From: an uncultured Treponema sp.
Lineage (GTDB): Bacteria > Spirochaetota > Spirochaetia > Treponematales > Treponemataceae
Direction: 5' to 3'
Assembly: GCA_946615905.1 (NCBI GenBank)
Contig: CAMOIE010000015.1
Coordinates: 1 to 64,000 of the forward strand
DNA: 64,000 nucleotides
The notes below the pieces were generated by a model. That model was not told where the DNA came from and made no database searches. It saw nothing but the letters and a program-made list of their open reading frames with translations. The position numbers and the translations under genes are program-made. Below are positions 25,491 through 35,503 of the stretch, one piece after another; the first letter of the stretch is position 1; every line of letters starts with the position of its first letter.

Positions 25491-26324
25491 ATGGAAAAAC
25501 TCCCCAACAAGCACCTTGACGTTGACTTAATCGCATTTGACCTCGATGACACGCTTTTGACAAAGGACCTGACAATTTCGCCAAAAACGATAGCGGCCCT
25601 CCGCAAAGCCGCAGAAAAAGGCATTTACGTTGTTCTGGCATCAGGCCGGGCCGGTGACGGGATTCTTCCATTTGTCCGGGAACTTGACATAGCCGGAAAG
25701 GAAGCCGGAAGATTCGTAATCGCATTCAACGGGGCGGAAGTCTTTGACATGCACAAAAGAATCTCGATTTACAAGAGGCAGGTCGAACAGGAAATCATCG
25801 ATTTTGTCTATGACGAGGGAAAAAAGCGGGGGATTCCATCCCAGGTCTACGACTCCTCGACGATTTACGCCTCTGAGGACAACAAGTGGACCCGCCGTGA
25901 CGCGGAGCTTTGCGGACTAAAACTCCAGATTGTCCCGGATTTTAAGAATTTCGTGCGAAAAATGGCCTGCCCGAAAATGCTTGTTCCCGCAGACCCGGAA
26001 AAAGTCCAGGTATTCCAAGGCTTTTTATGCGAAAAACTCGGAAGCAAGGCAGACATTTTTATATCAAAGCCCTTTTTTCTTGAAATCATGCCGCCGGACT
26101 GCGGCAAGGGTCAGGCTGTCAACTGGCTGGCCGGGGAGCTTCATGTCAAAAACACGATGGCTTTCGGAGACTCGATGAACGATGAGTCAATGATAAGGCT
26201 TGCCACATACGGGGTGGCAATGACAAACGGCCGGGAAGAAATCAAAAATCAGGCGGATTTCGTCACTCGCTTTTCAAACAACGAGGAGGGAATCGCGGAC
26301 TTTTTGGAAAACTGGGTTCTATAG
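25491..26324 (+). CDS. HAD-superfamily (Cof-type, IIB) phosphatase
   Basis: A 277-residue cytosolic phosphatase. Motif I FDLDDTLL has nucleophile Asp17, motif II is LASGR, and the C-terminal motif is AFGDSMNDESM. Cof-type enzymes dephosphorylate sugar phosphates, PLP or FMN; the substrate cannot be told from sequence. There is no ribosome binding site, and a consensus promoter ends 6 nt before the ATG. It converges on sbcC with a 15-nt gap and no obvious terminator. Confidence 0.9.
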   Translation: MEKLPNKHLDVDLIAFDLDDTLLTKDLTISPKTIAALRKAAEKGIYVVLASGRAGDGILPFVRELDIAGKEAGRFVIAFNGAEVFDMHKRISIYKRQVEQEIIDFVYDEGKKRGIPSQVYDSSTIYASEDNKWTRRDAELCGLKLQIVPDFKNFVRKMACPKMLVPADPEKVQVFQGFLCEKLGSKADIFISKPFFLEIMPPDCGKGQAVNWLAGELHVKNTMAFGDSMNDESMIRLATYGVAMTNGREEIKNQADFVTRFSNNEEGIADFLENWVL

Positions 26325-26339
26325 CATAAAGGCTACAGG

Positions 26340-29300
26340 CTAAAAGGGCAGTTCTCCTGAAAAAATTTCCTTCTTATTGGAAATTCCAGAGCCTTTCAAA
26401 AGACTTCTTCCACCGAATTCTGGAATCACCTCAATTTTCTGGTCGAATTCTTTTATAACCGCATCGACATGGGTGATGATTCCAAGCATTTTTCCAGAAT
26501 CTTGTAGCTGCTTCAATGCGTTCACGGCCTCCGTTAAAGGTGCCCCGCTCAAAGTTCCGAATCCCTCGTCCAAAAAGATGGAGTCAACCCGAACGTTCTG
26601 GCTGGCGATTTCTGCGATTCCGAGGGCAAGAGAAAGGCTGATTATGAATTTCTCTCCGCCTGACATATTTGACACAGGCCTGTCTTCCGAAGGATCGTCA
26701 AAATTCACATCGTGAATCAAAAAGTCAACAGACTTTTCCTTTTGGACAAAGGTGTACTTGCCGGAAATTCCTTTTAAATATTTGTTGGCCTTGCTCAAAA
26801 GTCTCTTGAAGGCAAGACTTTGGACAAAGACTTCAAAGTCAGACCCGTTTTTCACACCGACAAATTCCTGCATCTGCTGCCAGTCCTCGTTTTCAGCCCT
26901 GGCCTGCTCATATTTTTCTTTTAGCTGGGCAAAACATTTCCCCTGCTCCTCGTTCTGCTCTAGTTTTTGACTTATTGCCCCGATTTGCTGCAGTAGAGAA
27001 TCAGACTCCTCCTGACTTTTTCTTTTCTCTTCCTCAAGTTCGCCCTTGGTCAAATCCGTCTTTTTTTGTTCAATCAAGGATTTTTCACGGGCTTCTTCCT
27101 TCTCAAGAGAGGATTTTGTTTTTGCATCAAGATTTTGAAGTCTTTCTTTCTCCTCCTGCAAAAGACGGTATCTGTCTTCTTCCATGCTGGCGGCCAAAAA
27201 TTCCTCTTCGTCCAAAAAAGAATTTTCCTTCAAAAGCGAATTGAATTTCTCAACGGCGGCGGAAGTCTGGCTTTCCAAAGTCTGAATGCGGTCCTCTAGC
27301 TCTTTTTTCCTCGCCTTGATTCCCGCAAGGCTCTGGGCCAGACCCTCTTCGTCAGCCTGGGCCTTTTCAAAAAGCCCCCGCAACGCCGACTCTTCATCTG
27401 TAAGGCGCTTTTCCTCCGCATCAGGATTTTTGGAGGCAAAGATTTTTTCCCGCTGCCGCAAAAGATTCTCAAGCTCCGAAGAATCGGCGTCAGATTCAGA
27501 CTGGGCGGCGGAAAGATTTTTTTTCAAATCCTCAAAGTCAATCGAAGAGAGGGAGCTTTTTAGCCCTGTCAAATCTTTTTCACTTTGGGAGATTTTTTCC
27601 TGCCGGTTCGCAAAAGCCGACTTCAAGTCAGAAAGGGCTTTCTCAATCCGGGGCAAAAGCTGCAAGTCAACAGACGTGATGTCCAATACTGACTTCCACG
27701 GGGACAAAAGCTCCAAAAGAGACTTTTTAATGGCAGAAACTTCACTTTCAAAGGAGGCAAGATTTTTTTGCCCGGACGAAATCCTCTCCCCTGCGGCAGA
27801 AATATCTTTTTCAGTTTCATTAAGAGAATCTTTCAAATCCTCGATTTTTTTTGAGAGGCTGGCAGCCCGCAAGGCCAGGTCAAGGTCATTTGTGTCAGAC
27901 AGATTAGCAGAGACATCCGCCGACTGACAGTCACCCGGACTTTCAGCCCAAGGATGTTCGACAGAGCCGCAGACCGGGCAATTTTTCCCCTTCTGCAAGT
28001 CCTTCCTAAGCAGGCGGGAAATTCCTGAGTAGTTGTCCGTTACAAGTTTTTTAAGGCTGGACTCGCTTTCCTCAAGCTCCGACTGTATTCCAGCTTTTTT
28101 TTGGAGGAGAGCAGATTTTTCATTATCAAGGCGGGAAAGCTCTTTTTTACAAGCAGTGATTTTCTCCTCATTCTGCCGCAGCCCCTCTGTTTTTGCGGGC
28201 AAGGCTGGAATCACCGAGGTCAGTCCTTCATCCGACTCGTGATTTTTGCAATACTCAGCCGCCTCTGAAAGATTTTTTTCAGTCAGGCTGATTTTTTCTT
28301 TTAAGCTCTCCGCGCTCTCAAGGGATTTTTTTAGTTTTTCCTCCGCAAGATTTTTTTCCGCCAGGGATTTTGAGGCTTTTTCCTTTTGTGAGGCAATCTG
28401 CAAGTCCAAGGCACGGACAGTCTTAAAAAGTTCCCTTGAGTCATTTAAAAGCGCGGACTTTTCCAAAAGATTTTTCTGCGCCAGAGAGGATTTTTCCTTT
28501 GCCACAAGATACTTTTCTTCAGTCTTGGTAAGCTGGGCGGAAGATTCTGCAAGGCGTTTTTTGGAGTCCTCAGATTGACTGCGAAGGCTTTTTAACTCAG
28601 CCCAGGCCGGAGAGCAGTTTTTTGCCAAGGCCGCCTTCTCAAGAAGATTTTTTTTAGGCAGGAATTCTTCCATCGATTTTTCAAAGGTCCGGCGGGCATT
28701 CTGGGCCTCTTCCCGATTTTTTTTAGCCTCGTCGCACTGGTCAAGCCAGGAAATTTTATCAGCCAGAGCCGCAATTTCTTCTGAGAGGCTTTTGGCTTTT
28801 TTTTCGGCAAGAGATTTTTCCTCACTTAATTTGGAAATCTGCTCAGGCGACAAAAGAAGCTGGGCCTGTGCCTGATAGAGATTTTTCACCTCGCGGAATT
28901 TTCTCTCGGTCTCGCTGGCCTTCTCCCCGACAGCCGCCCCGATCGCCTTGTATTTTTCGGTTCCGCTCAGTTTTGCAAGGATTGCGGCCCTGTCCCGCTC
29001 GTCCCCCTCGATGAATGAGTTGAATTCCCCCTGGGCGAGCATAATCGACCGGCAGAACTGGTTGTAGTCAAGCTGGACGATTTTAGAAGTGTTCTCGGCA
29101 AGCTCTTTGGTGCGACCTGTAAAAATGGTCTGGCCGGTCCGCAAATTTTTTATCGAGCATTCAGTCTCCTGCAAGGCACCACGGCTGTTGCCCCTAGCCT
29201 TTCTGTGGTTGAATTCGGAGGAGAAGCGTCCGTTTTTACATTCGTACGTCACCCTAGCCATGCAAAAAGCCGTGTGGCGGGACATTATCTCGTCAGTCGA

Positions 29301-29501
29301 CTTGGAGAGGATTTTTTGGCGGGGAGTCTTTCCGTACAGGGCAAGTGTTATCGCGTCAAGGATTGTCGTCTTTCCGGCTCCGGTCTGGCCGCAGATCACA
29401 AAAAGGTCGTGGTTTCTTTTGTAGTCCGGGTGGGTAAAGTCGATTTTCCAGTAGCCCTTAAGTGAATTGAGGTTTTCTATTTCGATTGTGTTTATTCTCA
29501 T
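26340..29501 (-). CDS. sbcC: Nuclease SbcCD ATPase subunit SbcC
   Basis: A 1053-residue SMC-like ATPase. Walker A GQTGAGKT is at 38-45. Two long coiled coils flank the zinc hook CPVC (Cys508, Cys511). The C-terminus has the signature NMSGGEKFIISLSLALG and Walker B IFLDEGFGTL. With SbcD it cuts hairpins and DNA ends during repair. The gene starts with ATGA overlapping the sbcD stop, so translation is coupled. Length is normal. The abundance of perfect palindromes in this window makes hairpin nuclease relevant, but no specific link is shown. Confidence 0.95.
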   Translation of the reverse strand: MRINTIEIENLNSLKGYWKIDFTHPDYKRNHDLFVICGQTGAGKTTILDAITLALYGKTPRQKILSKSTDEIMSRHTAFCMARVTYECKNGRFSSEFNHRKARGNSRGALQETECSIKNLRTGQTIFTGRTKELAENTSKIVQLDYNQFCRSIMLAQGEFNSFIEGDERDRAAILAKLSGTEKYKAIGAAVGEKASETERKFREVKNLYQAQAQLLLSPEQISKLSEEKSLAEKKAKSLSEEIAALADKISWLDQCDEAKKNREEAQNARRTFEKSMEEFLPKKNLLEKAALAKNCSPAWAELKSLRSQSEDSKKRLAESSAQLTKTEEKYLVAKEKSSLAQKNLLEKSALLNDSRELFKTVRALDLQIASQKEKASKSLAEKNLAEEKLKKSLESAESLKEKISLTEKNLSEAAEYCKNHESDEGLTSVIPALPAKTEGLRQNEEKITACKKELSRLDNEKSALLQKKAGIQSELEESESSLKKLVTDNYSGISRLLRKDLQKGKNCPVCGSVEHPWAESPGDCQSADVSANLSDTNDLDLALRAASLSKKIEDLKDSLNETEKDISAAGERISSGQKNLASFESEVSAIKKSLLELLSPWKSVLDITSVDLQLLPRIEKALSDLKSAFANRQEKISQSEKDLTGLKSSLSSIDFEDLKKNLSAAQSESDADSSELENLLRQREKIFASKNPDAEEKRLTDEESALRGLFEKAQADEEGLAQSLAGIKARKKELEDRIQTLESQTSAAVEKFNSLLKENSFLDEEEFLAASMEEDRYRLLQEEKERLQNLDAKTKSSLEKEEAREKSLIEQKKTDLTKGELEEEKRKSQEESDSLLQQIGAISQKLEQNEEQGKCFAQLKEKYEQARAENEDWQQMQEFVGVKNGSDFEVFVQSLAFKRLLSKANKYLKGISGKYTFVQKEKSVDFLIHDVNFDDPSEDRPVSNMSGGEKFIISLSLALGIAEIASQNVRVDSIFLDEGFGTLSGAPLTEAVNALKQLQDSGKMLGIITHVDAVIKEFDQKIEVIPEFGGRSLLKGSGISNKKEIFSGELPF

Positions 29502-30793
29502 TTTGATAGCTCCGCGGAAAGCTGCTTAAAAAGCGGCAGGAATTTTTCAAGCGTGTCATTTTTGATTTTTTCGCTTTCCTCCTCGCCCGCCCCTTCCGGG
29601 ATTTTAAGCTTTGAGATAATCAGGCTTTTGAAAATCTCCTCCTCGCTGAAGGATTTCAATTCGTCCATGTCCATATCATAAAAGTCAGATGTCATAATCG
29701 CCTTGGAGTCCTGAACCTTCCATGAGACGACCGCAGTATTCTCTGGAAGTTTTGACAGGCAGTCCTCAAGCTCCTCCCGGATGTCAAGGGAACTTTCGTG
29801 GACATAATAAAGTTCTATATATGTGTTTTTTTCTGGAGGATTCTTGATGATTTTTTCCAGCTCCTTTTTGATGGAGGCCGAATTTCCGCAGATTCTTTTG
29901 AATTCAAAAAAAGACGGGACAGGGATTTTCTCAACTGACTTCTCCCCAGGATTCTCATCAGAAAAATCGACGGCAAGGACGCAGCGGGGAATCTTAGCCT
30001 CGTCAAAGCCAAGCACGAATGGAGAGCCAGAATATCTTATAGAAGGATTTTTTGCCACCATCGAGCAGTAATGGATATGCCCCAGGGCAACATAGTCAAA
30101 ATTCTCAGGGAAAACTCCCGCGTGAACAGAGCCAAGATTTCCCACGACATCGATTAACTTTGTCCCGTCGTCAGCCTTTTTTTCATCGGCAAGTCCGATT
30201 TGCCTCCCCTCCAAGTCAGCGGCGTAAAGGTGGCCGGTCGCAATCAGGGGGATTTTCCTGCCGGCGCGGATTTTTTCCGCCGCCGCGCAGACTTTAGAGT
30301 ACAAGGCTCCGTAAGCGGAATCAGAGAATTTTCCTGGCTCGACCGGGGAGTCAAAATAATCGCGAAGCTCTATCTCCCGCATAAAAGGAACGGCAGCGCA
30401 AACTGCAAAAGCCTTTCCTTCCGCATCGAACAATTCAAAAACAAAGTCCTCAGTCCGCAAGTCAGAGGCGGAGCCGACCACGTGGACGTTCAAGGCCGCA
30501 AGGATTTCCTTTTCGCTGTCCAGCAAGGCCCCGGAATCATGGTTTCCGCCCGTAATCACGACATTTTTGCAGCAAGTCCCGGCAAGGGAAGCCAAAAAAC
30601 GGCAGTAAAGACGGCGGGCCTCGACTGGGGGATTCACAGTGTCAAAAATGTCCCCGGCGACAATCAAAGCCTCCGCCCCCTGACTTTCTATGCAGGATTT
30701 GAGCCAGTCCAAAAATGAGGCGGCCTCCGAAAGCCGGTTGATTTCGTGCATTTTGTTTCCCAAATGCCAGTCTGCGGTGTGAATTATTTTCAT
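29498..30793 (-). CDS. sbcD: Nuclease SbcCD subunit D
   Basis: A 431-residue Mre11-like calcineurin-fold nuclease. All phosphoesterase motifs are present: HTADWHLG, VAGDIFDTVNPP, GGNHDSG, ATGHLY and LGHIHYCS. It dimerises with SbcC to cleave DNA hairpins and blocked ends. There is no ribosome binding site; an extended -10 box ends 6 nt before the ATG. Overlap of 4 nt with sbcC defines a two-gene operon. Confidence 0.95.
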   Translation of the reverse strand: MKIIHTADWHLGNKMHEINRLSEAASFLDWLKSCIESQGAEALIVAGDIFDTVNPPVEARRLYCRFLASLAGTCCKNVVITGGNHDSGALLDSEKEILAALNVHVVGSASDLRTEDFVFELFDAEGKAFAVCAAVPFMREIELRDYFDSPVEPGKFSDSAYGALYSKVCAAAEKIRAGRKIPLIATGHLYAADLEGRQIGLADEKKADDGTKLIDVVGNLGSVHAGVFPENFDYVALGHIHYCSMVAKNPSIRYSGSPFVLGFDEAKIPRCVLAVDFSDENPGEKSVEKIPVPSFFEFKRICGNSASIKKELEKIIKNPPEKNTYIELYYVHESSLDIREELEDCLSKLPENTAVVSWKVQDSKAIMTSDFYDMDMDELKSFSEEEIFKSLIISKLKIPEGAGEEESEKIKNDTLEKFLPLFKQLSAELSK

Positions 30794-30799
30794 AGGATA

Positions 30800-30808
30800 A
30801 ATATAACA
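30800..30808 (-). promoter_or_regulatory. Extended -10 promoter giving a leaderless sbcDC mRNA
   Basis: On the minus strand TGtTATATT (30808-30800) ends 6 nt before the sbcD ATG at 30793. A -35 match is weak. Confidence 0.6.
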
Positions 30809-30840
30809 AAAAAATCAAAAAAAGAAATTGATTGGGGGCA

Positions 30841-30877
30841 AAAAAAAGAGCAGGCTCCTAAAAAAGAAACCTGCTCT
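30841..30877 (-). terminator. Terminator after tRNA-Pro
   Basis: On the minus strand an 8-bp stem AGAGCAGG/CCTGCTCT is followed by a run of T (A 30841-30847 on the plus strand). It lies 5 nt after the tRNA 3' end. Confidence 0.8.
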
Positions 30878-30882
30878 CAAAG

Positions 30883-30956
30883 TCGGGCTTACCGAATTCG
30901 AATCGGTGACCTCTTGCCCCCCAGACAAGCACGCTAACCAGCTGCGCTAAAGCCCG
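30883..30956 (-). tRNA. tRNA-Pro (GGG)
   Basis: Acceptor CGGGCTT/AAGCCCG begins with C1-G72 and ends with A73, both proline identity features. The anticodon loop CTGGGGG gives GGG with G37. T-loop TTCGAAT is canonical. CCA is not encoded. Confidence 0.94.
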
Positions 30957-31102
30957 ATTTGTAACGGAAAGCATGGTATTACAAAATCACCTGCTTGTCA
31001 ACTGTAAAAGTCAGTAAAAAACTGCAAACTTTCAAAACTTACAAAAAGGCGAAATTACCTTTCTAAACAACAGCAATCTTTCAGACAAAAACAACCTTTT
31101 AA

Positions 31103-31131
31103 TTGACCCTGCGGAAATAATTCAATATACT
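31103..31131 (+). promoter_or_regulatory. Promoter of the RND exporter operon
   Basis: TTGACC (31103-31108), 17-nt spacer, TATACT (31126-31131). The leader of about 50 nt carries AAGGAG before the ATG at 31187. Confidence 0.75.
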
Positions 31132-31186
31132 TGCGTAAAGGTTCAACTTCTTAAACCATTAAACAAACATTGAAAAGGAGAATGCA

Positions 31187-34100
31187 ATGCTAAAAAAAAT
31201 GCTGAAATTTTCCTGGCCGGTAATCATCATTTCAGTTTTGATTTCCGCCTTTTTCGCATTTCAGCTGCGCAAGGCTGTAATTGAGAACACCTCCCGCACT
31301 TACATGCCTAAGGACGGAGAATCCTTCATCACACTGATTAACACCGAAGACACATTCGGCTCCATGCTTAGCCTAGGAGTCGCCCTTGAGACTCCAGACA
31401 AAACAATTCTTACCCCTGAATACATTTCAATCATCCAGCGCATTACAGACGCTATCCAGACACCAGAAAACGATGATGACCCCCTCCAGTTCGTTGAGTC
31501 TGTTGACTCCCTGACTTCCGTTGACTTCGTTTACGGACAGTCCGGCTCCATGACAGCAGAACCCCTTCTTGGAGATGACTACACTGGAACGGAGGAGGAT
31601 GTTGAGAACATCCGCGCAAAAATCTACGACTGGCAGGACATGTACAACCACGTAATCATCACAGATGACGAAAAAGCCACGCAGATTATGATTTCAATCG
31701 TTCCAAAAGACGCTGACGGCAGGGAAACTTCCAGCGACAAGCAGACCCAGGTTTTGAGAAGAATCGAACAAATCGTAAACAGAGCAATCGAAGGCTCCAA
31801 CTTGCTGGCCCGCTTTTTCGGCGACCCGGTTCTTTCTGACGATGCCGGAAAATTCATGATGTCGGACCTTTTGGTTTTGATTCCCTTTGTCGCCCTGATT
31901 GTCCTCCTTTCACTCTACCTCTCCTTCCACACTTGGGCGGGAACATTCTTCCCCCTGATTACAGTATTGATGTCAACAATCTGGTCAGTCGGAATCATGG
32001 CCATGCTGGGCTTCACTTTCACCCTGATTGCATCTGTCATTCCGGTCTGTCTGATTGCCTGTGGCTCAGCATACGGAATCCATGTTCTGACCCACTATTA
32101 CATCGCACTCGGCAAAATCGAGGGCACCATCACAAAGGACAAGCATGATGACGCCATTGTCGCAGGTCTGAAGGACGTCTGGGTGGCAGTCATTCTGGCG
32201 GCAGTCACAACCGTTGCGGGCTTTATCTCCAACATCACAAGCCCCTTGGTTCCCCTCCGCTCATTCTCAATTTTCTCAGCGGCAGGTGTAGCCTTCTCCC
32301 TGATTCTTTCAGCGACACTGATTCCAGCCCTCCTGCACGTAACTCCGGTTTCACGAGTCACAAAGCATGCGGCAAAAAAAGACCATCTGACTACAAAAAT
32401 CAAGATTCGTCTCGAACGCTCCCTCCAGCGCCGCATGGGAAAGACAGAAGCAGAAGCCCAGGGAAACACGATGTACAACCTCTACCACTTCTTCGCAGGT
32501 TCACAGCCCCGTCTTATCGTATTTGTCGCAGTTCTGGTAGTTCTCTCAATAACTGGAATAAAACATCTGGTAGTCGATACAGCCCTTGTAAATTACTTCC
32601 CCAAAGAAACAGACTTCCGCAAGGATTTGGCTTTCGTCGACTCGACTTTGGCAGGCTCCAACTCCCTCTACTTCGTCACAGAAGGAACAAGCCCCCTCAA
32701 AACGGCTCTCGACAAAATGGAGTCCGATGTTATGAAGGGTAGATTTTCAGCAGTAAAAAAGGCCCTGCTGGCCCTGCCGTCCCAAGAAAATCAACCTGCT
32801 TCACAGACTTCAGAAGAAGCCCCCTCTTCTGCAGAAGACCTGGGCTTTGACTTTACAGAAGAGTCATCAATTGACACATCTGCCGACTCTTCCGCAGAGG
32901 AAATGGGCTTTGACTTTGGAGAAGCAGAAGATTCAGCAAACGATGCCGCCAGCGACATGGGTTTTGACTTCAGCGAAGGCTCAGACGAGTCAAGCCAGAG
33001 TGAAAAATCAGAATTCGACACTTCAACAGTTGAAGGGGCAAAGGCTGCGATGCTTGCCGTAATCGAAAACAAGGGCAGCAAAGAAGACCTCAAGGCCGCC
33101 TTCATAAAATTGAAAGTCGCAGTAAACGAGCCATTCAAGGGCTGCATGACAAATCCGGAAATCCTCAACGCATCTGACGGTCTAAACGACTACCTGCTTG
33201 AAGAATTCCCGGATGTGGTCGGAAAAGTCGTTTCATTTACGACCTTCATCAAGCGTATGAACCAGGTCATGCACGTTCCTGTGACAGACGGAGACAAAAT
33301 TGTCGACGCCTCAACAGAAAGCTGGGTTGACCCCAACATTGAGTACGCAAAAATTCTCTCCCAGCCTGCAACAGTAAAAGACATCCTGGAGATGATTCAC
33401 ACGTCCTACGTAGCGGCGGGAGGAGAAAACGCCTCCATCGTAGAAGTTGTCGAAGAAGTTGAGAAACGCCTGAATTTCAATGGACTTAGCTATTACGAAA
33501 TTCCTTACGACACAAAGAAATACCCTGTCGCAAGCCGAGAGGAGCTGGCAGACTTGGTGACCCAGTACCTCTACCTGCTTTCATCAAAGAACATGGAGCA
33601 TTTCACCGACAACATGACAATGCCCTCCGCAATCAGAACCCAGGTAGAGCTTCGCGACCATTCAACGGTCACGACAGGCAAAATCATCAAGGCCGCAAAC
33701 GAATATGCGGCAAAACACTTCCCGGAAGGCTACGTCCTCAAGGCCACAGGCTCTGCTGAAATGGAACACACGATGACGGCCATGGTCATAAACAGCCAGC
33801 TCACGTCAATCGCAATTTCCCTGATTATGGTCTTCATCATAATCTCGCTCTCATTCAAGTCAGCCTGGGCTGGAATTATCGGTGCTATTCCCCTTGCCCT
33901 CACAATCGCCCTCAACTTTATGGTCATGGGATTTGCGGGAATCAACCTTGACTTGTACACGTCAATCATCGCCTCTGTCGCAATCGGAGTCGGAATTGAC
34001 TACACGATTCACTTTATGGAAACCTACCAGCAGGAGCGCGCACTTTCGTCAAACCTTGAGGAAGTCACCCAGAACACCTTCAAGAAGTCAGGCAAGGGAA

Positions 34101-34318
34101 TTGTAACAAACGCAGTCGCCGTTGGTTTAGGTTTCTTGGTACTGCTTTTCTCAAAATTCATAATCTTGAGATACATCGGTATGTTGGTCGCAGTCGTTAT
34201 GTTCACAAGCTCTACACTGGCCATGACGACAATTCCCGGAATCTTGAACGCCTTTGACCCCAAATTCATGTGGACAAAGGAGCAAAAAGAGGAATACAAA
34301 CAGAAAATTAAAAATTAA
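31187..34318 (+). CDS. RND-superfamily (MMPL/HAE3-type) exporter
   Basis: A 1043-residue inner-membrane transporter with two repeats of one helix, a large periplasmic loop and five or so helices, the typical 12-helix RND/MMPL plan. Related proteins export lipids, hopanoids or other hydrophobic compounds. The second periplasmic loop carries an acidic Ser/Asp/Glu insertion at about residues 545-610 with GFDF repeated three times about 20 residues apart. The next two genes encode a LolA-like protein and an outer-membrane barrel, so this looks like a transenvelope lipid or lipoprotein route. AAGGAG precedes the ATG. Confidence 0.88.
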   Translation: MLKKMLKFSWPVIIISVLISAFFAFQLRKAVIENTSRTYMPKDGESFITLINTEDTFGSMLSLGVALETPDKTILTPEYISIIQRITDAIQTPENDDDPLQFVESVDSLTSVDFVYGQSGSMTAEPLLGDDYTGTEEDVENIRAKIYDWQDMYNHVIITDDEKATQIMISIVPKDADGRETSSDKQTQVLRRIEQIVNRAIEGSNLLARFFGDPVLSDDAGKFMMSDLLVLIPFVALIVLLSLYLSFHTWAGTFFPLITVLMSTIWSVGIMAMLGFTFTLIASVIPVCLIACGSAYGIHVLTHYYIALGKIEGTITKDKHDDAIVAGLKDVWVAVILAAVTTVAGFISNITSPLVPLRSFSIFSAAGVAFSLILSATLIPALLHVTPVSRVTKHAAKKDHLTTKIKIRLERSLQRRMGKTEAEAQGNTMYNLYHFFAGSQPRLIVFVAVLVVLSITGIKHLVVDTALVNYFPKETDFRKDLAFVDSTLAGSNSLYFVTEGTSPLKTALDKMESDVMKGRFSAVKKALLALPSQENQPASQTSEEAPSSAEDLGFDFTEESSIDTSADSSAEEMGFDFGEAEDSANDAASDMGFDFSEGSDESSQSEKSEFDTSTVEGAKAAMLAVIENKGSKEDLKAAFIKLKVAVNEPFKGCMTNPEILNASDGLNDYLLEEFPDVVGKVVSFTTFIKRMNQVMHVPVTDGDKIVDASTESWVDPNIEYAKILSQPATVKDILEMIHTSYVAAGGENASIVEVVEEVEKRLNFNGLSYYEIPYDTKKYPVASREELADLVTQYLYLLSSKNMEHFTDNMTMPSAIRTQVELRDHSTVTTGKIIKAANEYAAKHFPEGYVLKATGSAEMEHTMTAMVINSQLTSIAISLIMVFIIISLSFKSAWAGIIGAIPLALTIALNFMVMGFAGINLDLYTSIIASVAIGVGIDYTIHFMETYQQERALSSNLEEVTQNTFKKSGKGIVTNAVAVGLGFLVLLFSKFIILRYIGMLVAVVMFTSSTLAMTTIPGILNAFDPKFMWTKEQKEEYKQKIKN

Positions 34319-34397
34319 CAATGTACAATTTGAACTTTTCAACTGATAATTTTTAATTGTGCATTGGAAATTGCGAATTACTTTTGGAGGTAACTTT

Positions 34398-35183
34398 ATG
34401 AAATTTTCAAAGAAATTCTTAACAGGTGCAGCAGCCCTTTTGATGGCAGCAAGCCTTTTTGCAGAGGACGGCCGCGAAATCATGAACAAAGTCTACGACC
34501 GTGAAAAACCTGAATTCACCCAGGCGGCAGTCCAGATGGTTTTGACAGACAAAAACGGTTCTGTAGAAAAACGCAACGTCGGCGAATACGGCCGCGACAA
34601 AAACGGACTTACAACCCTGGTATTCGTTTTCTTCTCACCCGCATCCGTAAAGGACACACGCTTTTTGGCCGAGGAAAAGGCCGACGACACGACAGACAAA
34701 TACATCTACATGCCTTCCCTCCGCCAGGTCCGCCGCATCAACGCTTCAGACGGCTCCAAGTCCTTCGTTGGAACAGACTTCTCTTATGACGACATGACCG
34801 ACCGCAACTTGGACGATGACAAGCACGAGTTCATCAAAAGCGAAAACAAGGGCAGCTGGGACTGCTATGTTGTAAAATCAACCCCTGTGGACCCCAAGAA
34901 CAGCCAGTATTCATACAGAATCTCCTGGGTCGACAAGGAGACATACATTCCGGTTTACATCGAACTTTACGACAAAAAGGGCAAACTTGAAAAAGTGAAC
35001 GAAATCAAAGCCCTCAAAAAAATGCCGGGCAAAGGCGGACACCTCTTCAACATTCCGACAGAGAACATCATGTCAAACGTCCAGAGTGGCCACTCAACCA
35101 GCCTCAAAATGGTGAACATCAAAATCGACAACCCAATTCCTGACCGCACCTTCACACAGCAGTTCCTTTCAACGGGAAAATAA
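34398..35183 (+). CDS. Periplasmic outer-membrane-lipoprotein-sorting protein, LolA-like
   Basis: A 261-residue secreted protein. The signal peptide ends near ASLFA/ED. The mature part has the LolA-like half-barrel pattern seen in the 'outer membrane lipoprotein-sorting protein' family (KNGLTTLVFVFFSPASVKDT, YIYMPSLRQVRRI, SYRISWVDKETYIPVYIELYD), which carry lipidated or hydrophobic cargo through the periplasm. The start at 34398 has GGAGG 7 nt upstream and begins the signal peptide; an earlier ATG at 34359 adds residues with no signal character. It lies 79 nt after the RND gene and before the barrel gene. It differs from the LolA of the LolCDE pathway, which is not seen here. Confidence 0.85.
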   Translation: MKFSKKFLTGAAALLMAASLFAEDGREIMNKVYDREKPEFTQAAVQMVLTDKNGSVEKRNVGEYGRDKNGLTTLVFVFFSPASVKDTRFLAEEKADDTTDKYIYMPSLRQVRRINASDGSKSFVGTDFSYDDMTDRNLDDDKHEFIKSENKGSWDCYVVKSTPVDPKNSQYSYRISWVDKETYIPVYIELYDKKGKLEKVNEIKALKKMPGKGGHLFNIPTENIMSNVQSGHSTSLKMVNIKIDNPIPDRTFTQQFLSTGK

Positions 35184-35251
35184 TTTCAAGGGCAGTTTCG
35201 GGCGCAAGTGTCTATGCGAGCGTCGCCTACGGGTTCGCCTCCCCCGGCTCA

Positions 35252-35373
35252 TAGGGGCTGTCTAACAAGTTCGCAGAATGCGGTCATTGAGCCTGTCGAA
35301 ATGACATTTGCCACTATAGATGGTGGTTTCGACAAGCTCAACCACCATTTTGCTACTTTTGGGACAGCCCCTA
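35252..35373. repeat. MITE-like structured repeat element, copy 1
   Basis: Ends TAGGGGCTGTC (35252-35262) and GACAGCCCCTA (35363-35373) are perfect 11-bp inverted repeats including TA on each side. Inside are two hairpins: GTCATT/AATGAC (35283-35305) and ATGGTGGTT/AACCACCAT (35320-35348). The stretch from about 35269 to 35306 is nearly identical to the copy at 37282. No coding sequence is present. Confidence 0.75.
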
Positions 35374-35497
35374 CTAAAGCCCTCCGGCCCCGTGGCGCAG
35401 GCATACAGTTCTTCTTGTCCCATCTGCTCCCTACACGCTCCCGATTCCCGCAAGAATCGGGATTTTTTCGTCTATTTAAAAATCTTGTGTAATTCGA

Positions 35498-35503
35498 TAT
35501 AAT
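35498..35503 (+). promoter_or_regulatory. -10 box of the outer-membrane barrel gene
   Basis: A perfect TATAAT lies about 50 nt before the ATG at 35553. The -35 (TTTAAA at 17 nt) is weak. The leader carries AGGAGA. Confidence 0.45.

Noticed and set aside
27286-27927. A 213-codon frame opposite sbcC
   Set aside because: Phe/Ser/Arg-rich antisense image of the Lys/Glu/Ser coiled coil; no protein character.
30200-30718. A 172-codon frame opposite sbcD
   Set aside because: Antisense to conserved phosphoesterase motifs and without ribosome binding site.
30882-30957. tRNA-Pro read with acceptor TCGGGCT and discriminator C
   Set aside because: That register misplaces T8-A9; shifting by one gives C1-G72 and A73, the proline pattern.
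35252-35373. A complete insertion sequence
   Set aside because: The 122-bp element has terminal repeats but no transposase; it can only be a non-autonomous element or structured repeat.
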